64,000 bases of DNA, taken from Halarsenatibacter silvermanii (lineage in GTDB: Bacteria; Bacillota; Halanaerobiia; Halanaerobiales; Halarsenatibacteraceae). Below are positions 25,345-34,827 of the stretch, piece by piece. The translations under genes and the position numbers were made by a program. The DNA is taken from positions 98,016-162,015 of the forward strand of contig NZ_FNGO01000005.1 of assembly GCF_900103135.1 (NCBI RefSeq), given 5' to 3'. The notes beneath the pieces were generated by a model. The model worked only from the letters and a program-made list of their open reading frames with translations, was not told the origin of the DNA and did not search any database. Position 1 is the stretch's first letter. Each line of letters begins with the position of its first letter.

Positions 25345-25659
25345 TCAGTTACAGCAATCCCTCTCGTGATCCTCCTGGCATTCTGGCGGAACATCTATAT
25401 GATCCTCCAGGTTCTCCAGCATTAATCCAATTTTTTTCAGATTTTGTTCTTTAACGTGATAATGAACCCAGTAACTGATCTTTTCTCCCACTACCAGATC
25501 TGCCTCCCTCAGCACCTTGAGATGTTGAGATATAGCAGCCTCGGAAAGCTCAAGCCTATGAGCCAGGGCGTTTACACAGTAGTTTTCGCGCCTCAGCAAA
25601 ACAATTATTTTTAACCTGTTTTCATCCGCCAGGGCTTTTAAAGCGGGAAGCAGATTCAT
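25345..25659 (-). CDS. ArsR/SmtB family metalloregulator
   Basis: About 104 residues from ATG 25659 (GAGGTG site); an in-frame ATG at 25683 lies upstream of that site. A winged-helix repressor: LADENRLKIIVLLRRENYCVNALAHRLELSEAAISQHLKVLREADLV. Candidate metal ligands are the cysteine in the recognition region (NYCVNAL, the ELCVCDL position of SmtB/ArsR) and the C-terminal CQEDHERDCCN. First gene of a three-gene unit with DUF364 and the Cys/His-rich protein, which it probably represses. Confidence 0.85.
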   Translation of the reverse strand: MNLLPALKALADENRLKIIVLLRRENYCVNALAHRLELSEAAISQHLKVLREADLVVGEKISYWVHYHVKEQNLKKIGLMLENLEDHIDVPPECQEDHERDCCN

Positions 25660-25740
25660 ATCATCTTCACCTCTATTCGCCATAAAATAAATTCATCCTA
25701 TTATTTTTGACGGTATTTGATTAGCTTTTAGCTTAATTAA

Positions 25741-25769
25741 ATTATAATAAACTTAAACGTATTTGTCAA
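25741..25769 (-). promoter_or_regulatory. Consensus promoter of the ArsR operon
   Basis: TTGACA, 17-base spacer, TATAAT, followed by an imperfect inverted repeat (TTTGATTAGCT...AGCTTAATTAAA) at about 25716-25742, a possible ArsR operator. Confidence 0.75.
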
Positions 25770-25797
25770 AAAAAATATAAACCCCCTGTATTATCTA

Positions 25798-26526
25798 TTA
25801 TCCAGCCGGAGAGGGGGCATTCTCCCGGGCGGTCAAAATTAGACTTCCAAAAAGTTCACGAAAGCAGGGACGATCTTCAACCAGAGCTTCAGGATGCCAC
25901 TGAACTCCAATGACAAACTTTTTTTCCGTAGATTCAACCGCTTCTACAGTCCCCTCTTCTGTCCGGGCAGCCACCTGCAGAGATTCTCCCAGATCCTTAA
26001 CGGCCTGGTGATGGCGCGAATTCACTTTTAATTTATCATAAGAATACAAAACCTCAAACAGCTGGGTTCCTTTTTCTATAAGAACTTCATGGTGTTGAAA
26101 ATTTTCTTTTTCTTCGGCGAAGTGAAGCTGACTGCCCAGATCCTGATAAAGCGTTCCTCCCAGCCCCACATTGATCAGCTGCATTCCCCGGCATATCCCC
26201 AGCACCGGCAGGTCGGAGCGATAGGTCCGGCGAAAAAATTCAAGCTCCCATCTGTCCCGGCTGATATCCACCTTTTTCAGCCGATCACCGGGCTCTTCCC
26301 CGTAGCATTCTGGAGATATGTCCTGTCCTCCGGTGAGCAGAAGTCCATCAATTATCTCCAGATAATTCTCGGTCTCCTCGAGATTATCCATGATCGGTAT
26401 GGGGAGTGGAACTCCTCCAGCTCTTTCTATTGCATCGATATAATTACAGCCGATCTTGCCGTAGCAGGACCGGGGATTTTTCTGAGTCTGCCTGTAGGTG
26501 GTAATCCCGATCAGCGGTTTGGAAAT
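25798..26526 (-). CDS. Gamma-glutamyl-GABA hydrolase family protein (class I glutamine amidotransferase-like), apparent ATT start
   Basis: A 242-residue peptidase C26 protein, PuuD-like. The first in-frame ATG (26391) would drop the conserved N-terminus KPLIGITTYRQTQ and NYIDAIERAGGVPLPIPI. Extending upstream in frame reaches an ATT at 26526 exactly six bases after GGGAGGG, where other members have methionine. Catalytic residues are Cys in LGICRGMQL, and His and Glu in VQWHPEAL. It hydrolyses gamma-glutamyl amides; the substrate is unknown. The ATT could be a rare start or a start-codon mutation. Confidence 0.75.
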   Translation of the reverse strand: MSKPLIGITTYRQTQKNPRSCYGKIGCNYIDAIERAGGVPLPIPIMDNLEETENYLEIIDGLLLTGGQDISPECYGEEPGDRLKKVDISRDRWELEFFRRTYRSDLPVLGICRGMQLINVGLGGTLYQDLGSQLHFAEEKENFQHHEVLIEKGTQLFEVLYSYDKLKVNSRHHQAVKDLGESLQVAARTEEGTVEAVESTEKKFVIGVQWHPEALVEDRPCFRELFGSLILTARENAPSPAG

Positions 26527-26714
26527 AGTTATCCCTCCCAGAATTGTGATCCAGAATTATGTTTTGAATAAATCTTTTATTTTTGTTTTAAAAATTTGTA
26601 ACATTAGTTTAAATATGATATTCTCCACTTGAAGATGATACTTATGATACTCTAACAGAAGATCGGCAGATTAATTGAGCTCAACCCCATAAAATTAATT
26701 GGAGGTGATATAAA

Positions 26715-26942
26715 ATGGCAGATAAAGAAAACAAAGTTCCGGAGAATGTAGAAGGTCCTTTTTATGTGGATGAAGAATGTATAGCCTGCGAGATGTGTAT
26801 CGACGATGCTCCCCGAAATTTTGACCTGGCCGATGAGGGTCACGCCTACGTTAAAAAACAGCCTGAATCCGAAGTGCAAAAGGAAGCCTGTGAGGAAGCC
26901 CTGATGAACTGTCCTGTAGATGCAATAGGAGATGACGGTTAA
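26715..26942 (+). CDS. 4Fe-4S ferredoxin (single cluster)
   Basis: A 75-residue acidic ferredoxin with one cluster. The ligands are CIACEMC at about residues 23-29 and NCPVDAI near the end; the fold is of the thermotogal/archaeal monocluster type. Electron carrier for oxidoreductases. Good GGAGGTGAT before the ATG; single gene followed by a terminator. Confidence 0.9.
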   Translation: MADKENKVPENVEGPFYVDEECIACEMCIDDAPRNFDLADEGHAYVKKQPESEVQKEACEEALMNCPVDAIGDDG

Positions 26943-27069
26943 AAATGCTCAAATTGTCTGCTTATTAAACTAAATTGTCTGCCTATTAAACTATTTTTAT
27001 TTCTCTGAATAGATATTAACAAACGCAGATGTTCTCCTTCAGTAAACTAATAACTACGAAACTGGAAGG

Positions 27070-27104
27070 CCCCTGCTCGAAAAAATTCAAATCCGGAGCA
27101 GGGG
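27070..27104 (+). terminator. Terminator after ferredoxin
   Basis: Stem CCCCTGCTC/GAGCAGGGG followed by TTTATT. Also suits the minus-strand TolC gene end poorly. Confidence 0.7.
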
Positions 27105-27120
27105 TTTATTCTTGCCTGAA

Positions 27121-28728
27121 TTAAAACAATTCCCCTCGAAACCAGCTGTCGGCTTTCCCTACCGCCTCAGTCATTTCAACCAGTTCTCGGCGATAATCAT
27201 AATAGGAGTTCAGCAGATCTGCAGCCGCCTGATAATAATTGAGTTCCAGCAAATTGTATTCATAGCGGCTTATCATCTCCGCTTCCAGCATATGATCTCC
27301 GTCGGATAGTCTCCTTTCGGCCAGATCCAGCTGCGATTTTTGCCGTCTTAGCTCGCGATGTGCGGCCTTAAGTTCCTGCTGCTGAGATTTTACCTCCAAT
27401 TTAATATCCTCTTCAGCCCCCGCCAGCTGTTCCTTACGGGCACTGCGCTCCGATTCAAGCTCGGCCATTTCTGCCTCCTCCAGCCCTGAGTCGTGAAAAT
27501 TATATTCGAGCGAGAAACCTATCTGCCAGGAAGATTGCGATTCATAGTTTATTGGTCCGGTTTCCGGAGAAGTTGGCCAGGTAATCGGAGTAGAACCAGG
27601 ATTAACTCTGAAATTCTCAATTTCGGGCAGAGTGGTATCAAATCTGTTCACCCCTGCTGTAAATCTGCCCGTTTCGTCCACCGTCATGCGCAGAGAAGTA
27701 TCGATATCATCCTGGTAAAAAGATACTCCACCGGCCAGATCCGGGCGCTGTTCTTCCTCGATCTTTTCCCGCTCGGCAGCTATCAAATCGAGCTCCTGCT
27801 CCAGCCTGTCCAGCTCCCTGCGCCGATCGCGGGCCATATCCTGACTCTCCTCGATCTCCCAGGGCCAGAAGTTGTTCTCTCCGGGAACATCCAGCCGGCA
27901 GGCTGAGTCAAGCTCACGTGGCTCGGGCAGACGAAGATAACTATCACTGGCCACCTCCCGCCTGAGATTTTCCCGGCTGAGCCGGAAGGCTTCCCGGGCA
28001 TCTTTCAAAGCATCTTCAGCCTCATCAGCCTGCAGCTTGACCTCTTCCAGCTCAGTTTGTATGGCTTTTTCAGCCTCGATCAGGTGTCTTTTTTCCTCCA
28101 CCTGCTCCCTTCTGACTTCAGCGGCAATCTCGGCCAGCTCCAGTCCTACCTGAGCCTGACGCAGCTCGTAAAAGGCTTCAGCCACGGAAGATATGATCTT
28201 TTCCTCTTCCCGGGTAAGTTCCAGCTTCTTATCCTCTTTTTCCAGTTTTAAAGCCTCCCGGCGGAAAGCAGTATCCCCGTCATCCCACAGGCTGCGGCTG
28301 GCACCTAAAGTAAGACTTAAAGCAGCAATTTCGTCGTCAACTTCCTCCGCCAGCTCCGCCTCAACAGGACTATTATCCTCTTCATCCAGATACTGCAGTG
28401 AATCATAGAATACATTAACCATCTCGGGAGTTCTCAGCACCCTGACATCTCCTCTAATATCAGCCTGCCAGTCCAGACCGCTTTCCAGCTGTTTTTGCCG
28501 CTGGCGGGCTGCCTCCAGCTCGTATTCCAGTTCACTGTGTCGGTGATTTTCGACCAGAGCGGTATCTATAAGATCCTGCAGTCTTTCTTCGGCCGGTTCG
28601 GGCTGCCCGGTGCCGGTTTCAGCTGCTCTCACCGAACTTAAGAAAGGTATTCCGGCCGCGAGAAAGCAGAAAAACTGCAGAATTATTGCTATAATAATGA
28701 TCGTCAAATTTCTGTCTTTGATGTTCAA
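27121..28728 (-). CDS. TolC family outer membrane efflux protein
   Basis: A 535-residue TolC-like channel. It has an N-terminal signal peptide (LTIIIIAIILQFFCFLAAGIPFLSS), two long alpha-helical hairpin halves rich in E/L/R (for example LAEIAAEVRREQVEEKRHLIEAEKA and its repeat near the C-terminus), and intervening beta strands typical of OEP domains. It forms the outer-membrane duct of the RND pump encoded upstream, which implies a diderm envelope. Overlaps the pump gene by four bases. Confidence 0.88.
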   Translation of the reverse strand: MNIKDRNLTIIIIAIILQFFCFLAAGIPFLSSVRAAETGTGQPEPAEERLQDLIDTALVENHRHSELEYELEAARQRQKQLESGLDWQADIRGDVRVLRTPEMVNVFYDSLQYLDEEDNSPVEAELAEEVDDEIAALSLTLGASRSLWDDGDTAFRREALKLEKEDKKLELTREEEKIISSVAEAFYELRQAQVGLELAEIAAEVRREQVEEKRHLIEAEKAIQTELEEVKLQADEAEDALKDAREAFRLSRENLRREVASDSYLRLPEPRELDSACRLDVPGENNFWPWEIEESQDMARDRRRELDRLEQELDLIAAEREKIEEEQRPDLAGGVSFYQDDIDTSLRMTVDETGRFTAGVNRFDTTLPEIENFRVNPGSTPITWPTSPETGPINYESQSSWQIGFSLEYNFHDSGLEEAEMAELESERSARKEQLAGAEEDIKLEVKSQQQELKAAHRELRRQKSQLDLAERRLSDGDHMLEAEMISRYEYNLLELNYYQAAADLLNSYYDYRRELVEMTEAVGKADSWFRGELF

Positions 28729-31700
28729 CTGTTTTCACCCCCGCTGCCAAATAACCGACGGGTTAAATCATCGAAGGTCGTGTAAAGCATGGGCAATAAT
28801 ACCAGCGTAGAAAAGGTCGAGACGACAAGCCCCCCAATCACTGCCGTGGCTATGGGGGCCTGAATTTCGGAGCCCTCGCCAAAACCCAGGGCCAGAGGAA
28901 ACATGGCCAGTACGGTCGTCAGCGTCGTCATCAAAATGGGTCTTAATCTGATCTGACAGGCCCGGGATATGGCATCAGTTCGCGAACCTTCTTCAGTTTT
29001 AGTTATTTCCCGGTTGATATAATCGAGCAGCACAATCGCGTTATTGACCACAATACCGACCATCATAATCACTCCTATATAGGAAGCCACATTAAGACTC
29101 CTGCCGGTTATAATCAGACCATAAATAACTCCCACGATGCCAAAGGGAACGCTGAGGATGATGATCAGAGGCTGCCAGTAAGATTCAAATTGAGCGGCCA
29201 GCAGCATAAAGACTATTATTATGGCCAGCATCATGGCTAAAAAGAGATCCTCAAAAGCTTCCCGCATCCACTGAGTCTCGCTGCCGAATTCGTAATTAAC
29301 TCCGGCGGGAAATTCGACCGTCTCCATTTCGACCTCTATACCATCCACAGCCGAACCCAAATCGACCCCGGAATAATCGGAATATACCGAAACGGCATCG
29401 GTCTGATCTATTCTTCTCAATTCCACCGGACTTTCCCCCCGGCGAATCTCAGTAATCTGATCCAGCGGCAAAACACGCCCGGCTCTGTTGGCCAGAGGCA
29501 TGGTTTCCAGCCGGGAAACATCATCCCGTATCTCCTGGCCATAACGCAGCCTGAGATCTATCATGTCATCATCTTCACCGTCATCCTCATCAAACCTGGT
29601 AACAACAGTTCCCTCTACCGCTACATTCACCGCTTCAGCTATTCCCGCCGCGCTCAAACCATAATTACCGGCTTTACGCCGGTTAACATCAATTTGAAGT
29701 TCGGGACGGGGATCACCTATGCTGGTGCCCACATCGGCGGTATATTCCAGATCCCTGACAATCTCTTCCAGCTGTAAACTCAGCTCTTCCAGTTCATCTC
29801 TATCCGCTCCCATAACATCGACAACTATCGGGGCCTGCTCTAAATCGCCTCCGCCGGTAACCACAGAAAGGTTGCTGGCCTGCAGATCCGCTTCCAGCGG
29901 TATACTCTCAAGTTTTCTGACATTTTCAACATAATACGGAGTGCGGTGATCACGCTCATCCAGATCGACAAGACCTAGGGTAATCCGGGCATCCGAAGAA
30001 ATACCATTGTGACCCACAATGGATTGAATATTTTCAACCTCCGGCCACTCTTTTAATTCCTCTTCTATTCCGATCACTGTCTCTTCGGTATCAGCCAGAG
30101 TGGTTCCAGGCGGCATATCCAGCCTTATGTCGATAAGTCCTTCGTCCAGTTCAGGCAAAAATTCCTGACCCACCAGTCCGGCTGCAAAAACTGTAACACC
30201 GAAAACAGCCAGCACCAGCAAAAACCCTATCAATCTATGGGATAAAACCAGCCTTATTCCTCGATCATAATATTTTTTTATCCTTTCGAGTATGCGATTG
30301 ACGATGCTGTTTTGCTGACGTTCTCTTACCTTAGCAAAATCTGTACGCACCAGAAGTTTGACCGCCAGCATCGGTATAAGGGTAAGAGCCGTAAAAAGCG
30401 AAATCATAAGAGAAAATGCCACGCTAAAAGATAAATCCCGGAAAATCTCTCCGGCAATTCCCTCTATAAAGACCACCGGCAGAAAAACAGCCATGGTGGT
30501 AATGGTGGAAGCTGCGATCGGCCCTCCAACCTCTGAAGCCCCATCAACAGAAGCTCGACGGATATCGTAACCCTGCTCGCCAAATCTGAATATATTTTCA
30601 GATACGACCACGGAATTATCGACCAGCATTCCCGCTCCCAGGGCCAAACCGCCCAGGGTCATAAGATTTAAGTTAAGACCGAACTGATCCATCAGAAAGA
30701 AAGTGGCCATAAAAGACACCGGAATATTGACAGCAACCAGCATGGTGGTGAGAAAGTTATTGAGAAAAAGAAAAAGTATAATAACTGCCAGTATGCCGCC
30801 CACCACCGCGTTATTTATCACCGTGGAGATAGCAATGCCGATATAATCTGCCTGGTCCTGAATCGTGGTGAATTCAAGCTCCCTATCGAGTCGGGCCGTG
30901 ACGTCTGAGAGAGCATTTTGAACTCCCCTCACCGTCTCCACAGTGTTGGCATCAGCCTCCTGATGAATCTCCAGTCCCAGACTCTTTTCCCCGTCCTGTC
31001 TGACGATGGTATTCTGATCGGTAAAACCGTCTTCGATAACCGCAATCTCATCCAGATAAAACAGCGATCCTCCGCTCCCGGAAACAGGTACACTTCCTAT
31101 CTCAGCAAAATTATCAAACCTGCCCAGAGTTCTTACCAGCAGCTCTTCCCGGCCGGCCGGAGTTACATCCCCTCCCGGCAAATCCAGATTGGCCGCGGGA
31201 ATGGCCTCCATCACTTCAAAAAGAGCTATATCGTGGCGCTTCAATCTGTCCGGTTTTAATTCAACCTGAATCTCTCTTTCCCTGCCGCCCAAAATTTCAA
31301 CCGAGGCCACCCCGGGCTGCCTTTCCAGCTCTGGAACCACATCATTGTCCAGTGTACGGCGAACATCTACCAGTTCCCCCTCTCCGGTAACTCCCATTTC
31401 CAGCACCGGCATTTCGGTAGGGTCGTATTGCAAAGCATAGGGGCTGTCAGCATCATCAGGCAGCTCATCCCGCACAATATCTATCTGCTCCCGGACATCC
31501 TGAATGGCAAAATCCAGATCAGTTCCCCAGTCGAACTCGAGCAGAATTTGAGCTCTTCCTTCCTCTGAGATAGCCGTTATCGTATCCAGTCCGGAAACAG
31601 CCTGCAGAGATTCCTCCAGCGGTCTCACCACAAGATCTTCGACCTCAGAGGGGCCGGCTCCGGGATAGTCAGCCACAACCACGATAACCGGCATATCCAG

Positions 31701-31817
31701 CTCCGGCAGAAGCTCCAGAGGCAGCCTGGTCAGCCCTATAAAACCGAGCAAAATCAAAAGAGCTATAACCATGGTGACAGCAACAGGTTTTTTGACCGCT
31801 ATATCTGGTAATATCAA
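28725..31817 (-). CDS. RND family efflux transporter, inner membrane pump
   Basis: A 1030-residue AcrB/MdtB-type pump with twelve membrane helices and two large periplasmic loops. It opens AVKKPVAVTMVIALLILLGFIGL; the proton-relay region is GGLALGAGMLVDNSVVVSEN (Asp-Asp equivalents partly kept as VDNS) and the partner helix is VGIVVNNAIVLLDYIN. A drug or lipid exporter using proton or sodium motive force. Overlaps its neighbours on both sides by four bases, so it is firmly in the TetR-MFP-RND-TolC operon. Confidence 0.92.
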   Translation of the reverse strand: MILPDIAVKKPVAVTMVIALLILLGFIGLTRLPLELLPELDMPVIVVVADYPGAGPSEVEDLVVRPLEESLQAVSGLDTITAISEEGRAQILLEFDWGTDLDFAIQDVREQIDIVRDELPDDADSPYALQYDPTEMPVLEMGVTGEGELVDVRRTLDNDVVPELERQPGVASVEILGGREREIQVELKPDRLKRHDIALFEVMEAIPAANLDLPGGDVTPAGREELLVRTLGRFDNFAEIGSVPVSGSGGSLFYLDEIAVIEDGFTDQNTIVRQDGEKSLGLEIHQEADANTVETVRGVQNALSDVTARLDRELEFTTIQDQADYIGIAISTVINNAVVGGILAVIILFLFLNNFLTTMLVAVNIPVSFMATFFLMDQFGLNLNLMTLGGLALGAGMLVDNSVVVSENIFRFGEQGYDIRRASVDGASEVGGPIAASTITTMAVFLPVVFIEGIAGEIFRDLSFSVAFSLMISLFTALTLIPMLAVKLLVRTDFAKVRERQQNSIVNRILERIKKYYDRGIRLVLSHRLIGFLLVLAVFGVTVFAAGLVGQEFLPELDEGLIDIRLDMPPGTTLADTEETVIGIEEELKEWPEVENIQSIVGHNGISSDARITLGLVDLDERDHRTPYYVENVRKLESIPLEADLQASNLSVVTGGGDLEQAPIVVDVMGADRDELEELSLQLEEIVRDLEYTADVGTSIGDPRPELQIDVNRRKAGNYGLSAAGIAEAVNVAVEGTVVTRFDEDDGEDDDMIDLRLRYGQEIRDDVSRLETMPLANRAGRVLPLDQITEIRRGESPVELRRIDQTDAVSVYSDYSGVDLGSAVDGIEVEMETVEFPAGVNYEFGSETQWMREAFEDLFLAMMLAIIIVFMLLAAQFESYWQPLIIILSVPFGIVGVIYGLIITGRSLNVASYIGVIMMVGIVVNNAIVLLDYINREITKTEEGSRTDAISRACQIRLRPILMTTLTTVLAMFPLALGFGEGSEIQAPIATAVIGGLVVSTFSTLVLLPMLYTTFDDLTRRLFGSGGENS

Positions 31818-33106
31818 CTGTCAACCACCTCTATCAATTCTGCCGGATGACCGTGATAATATTCGTCCTTCGCTTCATAAACGATCAGATCTCCTTTTTC
31901 CAGATCCCCTGCAATTTCAACTTTGTCCTCGCTGCGAGAAATGATCTCTACCTCAACCTCTTTCAGCATTTCCGACTCCACCAGGTATATTTTCGGATTA
32001 TCATTTTCTACAAGAGCAGAACTGGGAATTTCAAGATAATCATTCTCCTCTGTCGTTATGCGGGCTTCTCCATATTCACCCGCCCGCAATCTGCTGTCAG
32101 GATTGGGCAGGGCTATATTGAATTCGAACTGCCCCGACCCCTCATCTGCTGCCGGATATATTTCATCTACCATGCCCCGGAAAGTCTCTTCCGGGTGGGA
32201 ATCGAAGCTGAGCTCAGCCGGCTGACCCCGACGAATATCTGCTGCCCGGCCCGCTGTAGTCTCCACGGAAAATTTGAGCTCTTCCATCTCCATGATCACG
32301 GCCAGCACGGTATCATCACCGACCAGAGCTCCTTCATCGATGGGAAGCTCGCCGATAGTACCCTCCACCGGCGCGGTCACCTTAAGATCCTGCTGATCCA
32401 CTCTGGCCTTTTCCAGCTCGTACTCAGCTTCAGCTATAGCTGCTTTTAAAATATCGATTTCTTCCGGTCGGGCCCCCTGCTCGGACATCTCCAGACTCTG
32501 TTCGGCTGTTTTGTATTCAGCCCGGGCCTCATTCAGCCTCTGTTCGGCTTCATCCAGCTCCGTTTTGGGCGCGACGTCGTGCTCATAGAGATATTTGACT
32601 CTTCTGTGATGATCTTCTGCAATCTCAAAACTTTCCCGGGCTGCCTCATATCGGGCTTCAACCTGTTTTAACTCCTCTTTTCTGGCTCCGGCCTCAGCCA
32701 TTTCGAGCTCTTTTTCGATCTGTTCCAGAGCCTTTTCTCCGGCTTTAATGCCCAGATCAAGCTTTTCTGCCTCGAGTCTGGCTATCCGATCTCCCGTTTC
32801 AACCCTGTCTCCGATATCAGGATATATTTCGATAAGATCTCCCCCAATTCCGGGCATAACCCGGGCCGCGCCTGCCGGTTTGGTAAATCCCTCGAAATAT
32901 TTTTTTCCACTCCCAACTTCCTCGTCAACCCGGAAAACTTCTATCCCTTCTTCATTTTTTTCGGCTGTTTCTGCAGCTGCATCTCCGGCAAAAATCGCCG
33001 AAAAAATCAAAAGCATTAAAAGACACAAAAATATAAGCGGCAATAAATTATTATTCAAAGTTTCGATACTCTCAACCTTTGCTTTTATCGTTTTAGTCCT
33101 CAGCAT
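31814..33106 (-). CDS. RND periplasmic adaptor (HlyD/MFP family)
   Basis: A 430-residue membrane fusion protein. An N-terminal hydrophobic segment (LLPLIFLCLLMLLIFSAIFA) anchors or exports it. Then come a lipoyl half (GDRVETGDRIARLEAEKL), a long coiled-coil hairpin (about residues 115-230), the second lipoyl half (VTAPVEGTIGELPIDEGALVG), and beta-barrel and membrane-proximal domains. It links the pump to TolC. Four-base overlap with the pump gene. Confidence 0.88.
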   Translation of the reverse strand: MLRTKTIKAKVESIETLNNNLLPLIFLCLLMLLIFSAIFAGDAAAETAEKNEEGIEVFRVDEEVGSGKKYFEGFTKPAGAARVMPGIGGDLIEIYPDIGDRVETGDRIARLEAEKLDLGIKAGEKALEQIEKELEMAEAGARKEELKQVEARYEAARESFEIAEDHHRRVKYLYEHDVAPKTELDEAEQRLNEARAEYKTAEQSLEMSEQGARPEEIDILKAAIAEAEYELEKARVDQQDLKVTAPVEGTIGELPIDEGALVGDDTVLAVIMEMEELKFSVETTAGRAADIRRGQPAELSFDSHPEETFRGMVDEIYPAADEGSGQFEFNIALPNPDSRLRAGEYGEARITTEENDYLEIPSSALVENDNPKIYLVESEMLKEVEVEIISRSEDKVEIAGDLEKGDLIVYEAKDEYYHGHPAELIEVVDS

Positions 33107-33130
33107 AACTTAACCCTCCGCAGCAGGCAA

Positions 33131-33769
33131 TTAATTTTTAATAAATTTGATAAGCATTTCAATCCAAACTCTGCAGGCTCGCTCCCGCGACAAACCACAG
33201 GGACCCCGCAGATAGTCCCAGCTTTCAGGAGAGAGCGCGGTTTCCAGCCCATAAAGCAAGTCTTCCATTCTCTCGGCATCGTATTTTTCTTCCATGTGTT
33301 TTCCAAAATGTTGGGCCAATCTGTTCTTAAGTGTCTGACTTCGCATCCGATTTAACTTTTTGCGAACATCTGCCGGCAGTCCCTTTTCTGAAAGGACTTT
33401 TCTAATCGAAGCAGTGTATTCATACACAGAACTGAGATAAGACACGAAATTTTTTAGATTTTTGCGTTCTATCTCTTCGCTCAGTTCGATCGGTTTCGGC
33501 GGCGAAAATTTTTCCCGCAGAAGTTCAATCTGATGATGATAGGCTTCAGCTACCAGCTGATCAAGATTTTCAAAATAACGGAAGATCGAACGACGGGAAA
33601 CCTCAGCCTCTTCCGCTATTTTCTCCGGCGAGGGCAGGGTGGAATTTTTTTCAATAAGCTGTAAAAAAGCATCCAGCACTTTCCTTCTATTCCTGGATTT
33701 GCGGCTTTTCCTGCCATCTTCTCCCTGCAGTTCATCTTCCTTTACTTCTTCCGGTCTCTCAGCACTCAT
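33131..33769 (-). CDS. TetR family transcriptional regulator
   Basis: About 212 residues from ATG 33769 (AAGGAGG site). After an acidic-basic leader, the DNA-binding domain reads RRKVLDAFLQLIEKNSTLPSPEKIAEEAEVSRRSIFRYFENLDQLV. The C-terminal helical ligand domain is unlike any specific subgroup I know. It is the first gene of the efflux operon and probably its repressor. Confidence 0.88.
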   Translation of the reverse strand: MSAERPEEVKEDELQGEDGRKSRKSRNRRKVLDAFLQLIEKNSTLPSPEKIAEEAEVSRRSIFRYFENLDQLVAEAYHHQIELLREKFSPPKPIELSEEIERKNLKNFVSYLSSVYEYTASIRKVLSEKGLPADVRKKLNRMRSQTLKNRLAQHFGKHMEEKYDAERMEDLLYGLETALSPESWDYLRGPCGLSRERACRVWIEMLIKFIKN

Positions 33770-33829
33770 AATGCTTAACCTCCTTTTTCCAGCAGGCATA
33801 ATATTTAACAAAACAAGAATTGGCACCAA

Positions 33830-34106
33830 AGATGATAATTTGTTTTGTCATTGTAGATGACATATTATCAGATAATGATCGGCATTGCAAGCTCAAAGCT
33901 AAATCCCTGAGTGTTATGACACGCGGAGGATAATGTATGTTTTTATTTATCTACAAAAAAATAAATCGCCCCGAAAATCGGAGATTTTCAGAGTTAATCA
34001 GGTCAAAAAGTATCTAATCTAAAATAATTTTTGCCACAGGTGTTGACTAAAGGTCGGCTATTGTGTATACTGTTTTATGCCGAATGATGATGAATAAAAT
34101 TCATGC
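33830..34106. other. Intergenic region between TetR operon and tRNA cluster
   Basis: Likely holds the divergent promoters of the efflux operon and the tRNA operon; the tRNA promoter is probably TTGACT...TATACT just upstream of 34080. No gene seen. Confidence 0.4.
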
Positions 34107-34183
34107 GGTGAGGTAGCTCAGGTTGGTAGAGCAGTGGACTGAAAATCCTCGTGTCGGCGGTTCGAATCCGCCCCTCACCACCA
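34107..34183 (+). tRNA. tRNA-Phe (GAA)
   Basis: Acceptor GGTGAGG/CCTCACC with encoded CCA; anticodon loop CTGAAAA. Confidence 0.95.
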
Positions 34184-34190
34184 TTTTCCT

Positions 34191-34266
34191 GCGGGAGTAG
34201 CTCAGCTGGTAGAGCGCCAGTTTGCCATACTGGAGGTCGCGGGTTCAAATCCCGTTTCCCGCTCCA
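34191..34266 (+). tRNA. tRNA-Gly (GCC)
   Basis: Acceptor GCGGGAG, encoded CCA; anticodon loop TTGCCAT. Confidence 0.95.
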
Positions 34267-34274
34267 TTTTTATT

Positions 34275-34351
34275 GGCGGCATAGCCAAGTCTGGAAAGGC
34301 AGAGGACTGCAAATCCTTCATCCCCCGGTTCAAATCCGGGTGCCGCCTCCA
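34275..34351 (+). tRNA. tRNA-Cys (GCA)
   Basis: Acceptor GGCGGCA/TGCCGCC, encoded CCA; anticodon loop CTGCAAA. Confidence 0.95.
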
Positions 34352-34368
34352 TTTTAAAATCAGATTCT

Positions 34369-34459
34369 GCCGGGATGGCGGAATTGGCAGACGCATCGGA
34401 CTTAAAATCCGGTGGGCACATTTTTGCCCGTGTGGGTTCGAGTCCCACTCCCGGCACCA
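34369..34459 (+). tRNA. tRNA-Leu (TAA)
   Basis: 91 nt with a long variable arm (GGTGGGCAC...GTG), acceptor GCCGGGA, encoded CCA; anticodon loop CTTAAAA. Confidence 0.95.
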
Positions 34460-34482
34460 TGTATAAAAAGATAATCACGCGT

Positions 34483-34559
34483 GTGGGTATAGCTCAGCTG
34501 GTCAGAGCGCCACGTTGACATCGTGGAGGTCAGTGGTTCAAATCCACTTACCCACACCA
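34483..34559 (+). tRNA. tRNA-Val (GAC)
   Basis: Acceptor GTGGGTA/TACCCAC, encoded CCA; anticodon loop TTGACAT. Confidence 0.95.
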
Positions 34560-34827
34560 TTTTTATATTCTTCGATGCTTCATCGCTTTCAATGGTTAAA
34601 AACCAGCCTCGATATACATTTCTCTCAAAATTCATCGCTCTCTTCATAATCTTTTTCCATTTCTCCTGCCGAATTTAAAATTCAGACGAATTTAAGATGC
34701 AGGAATGATAGTATACCTGTATTTTTACATATTTTTATCATATAATACAGGAGATTAGGGGTTTTTCTTCAACTTGATAATATGAGACTTTACAAAATCA
34801 TATCAATTTAAACAGGGGGTATATTTG

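Noticed and set aside
34202..34647. Minus-strand ORFs with GFEP-type motifs across the tRNA cluster
   Set aside because: These are the well-known spurious translations antisense to tRNA genes.
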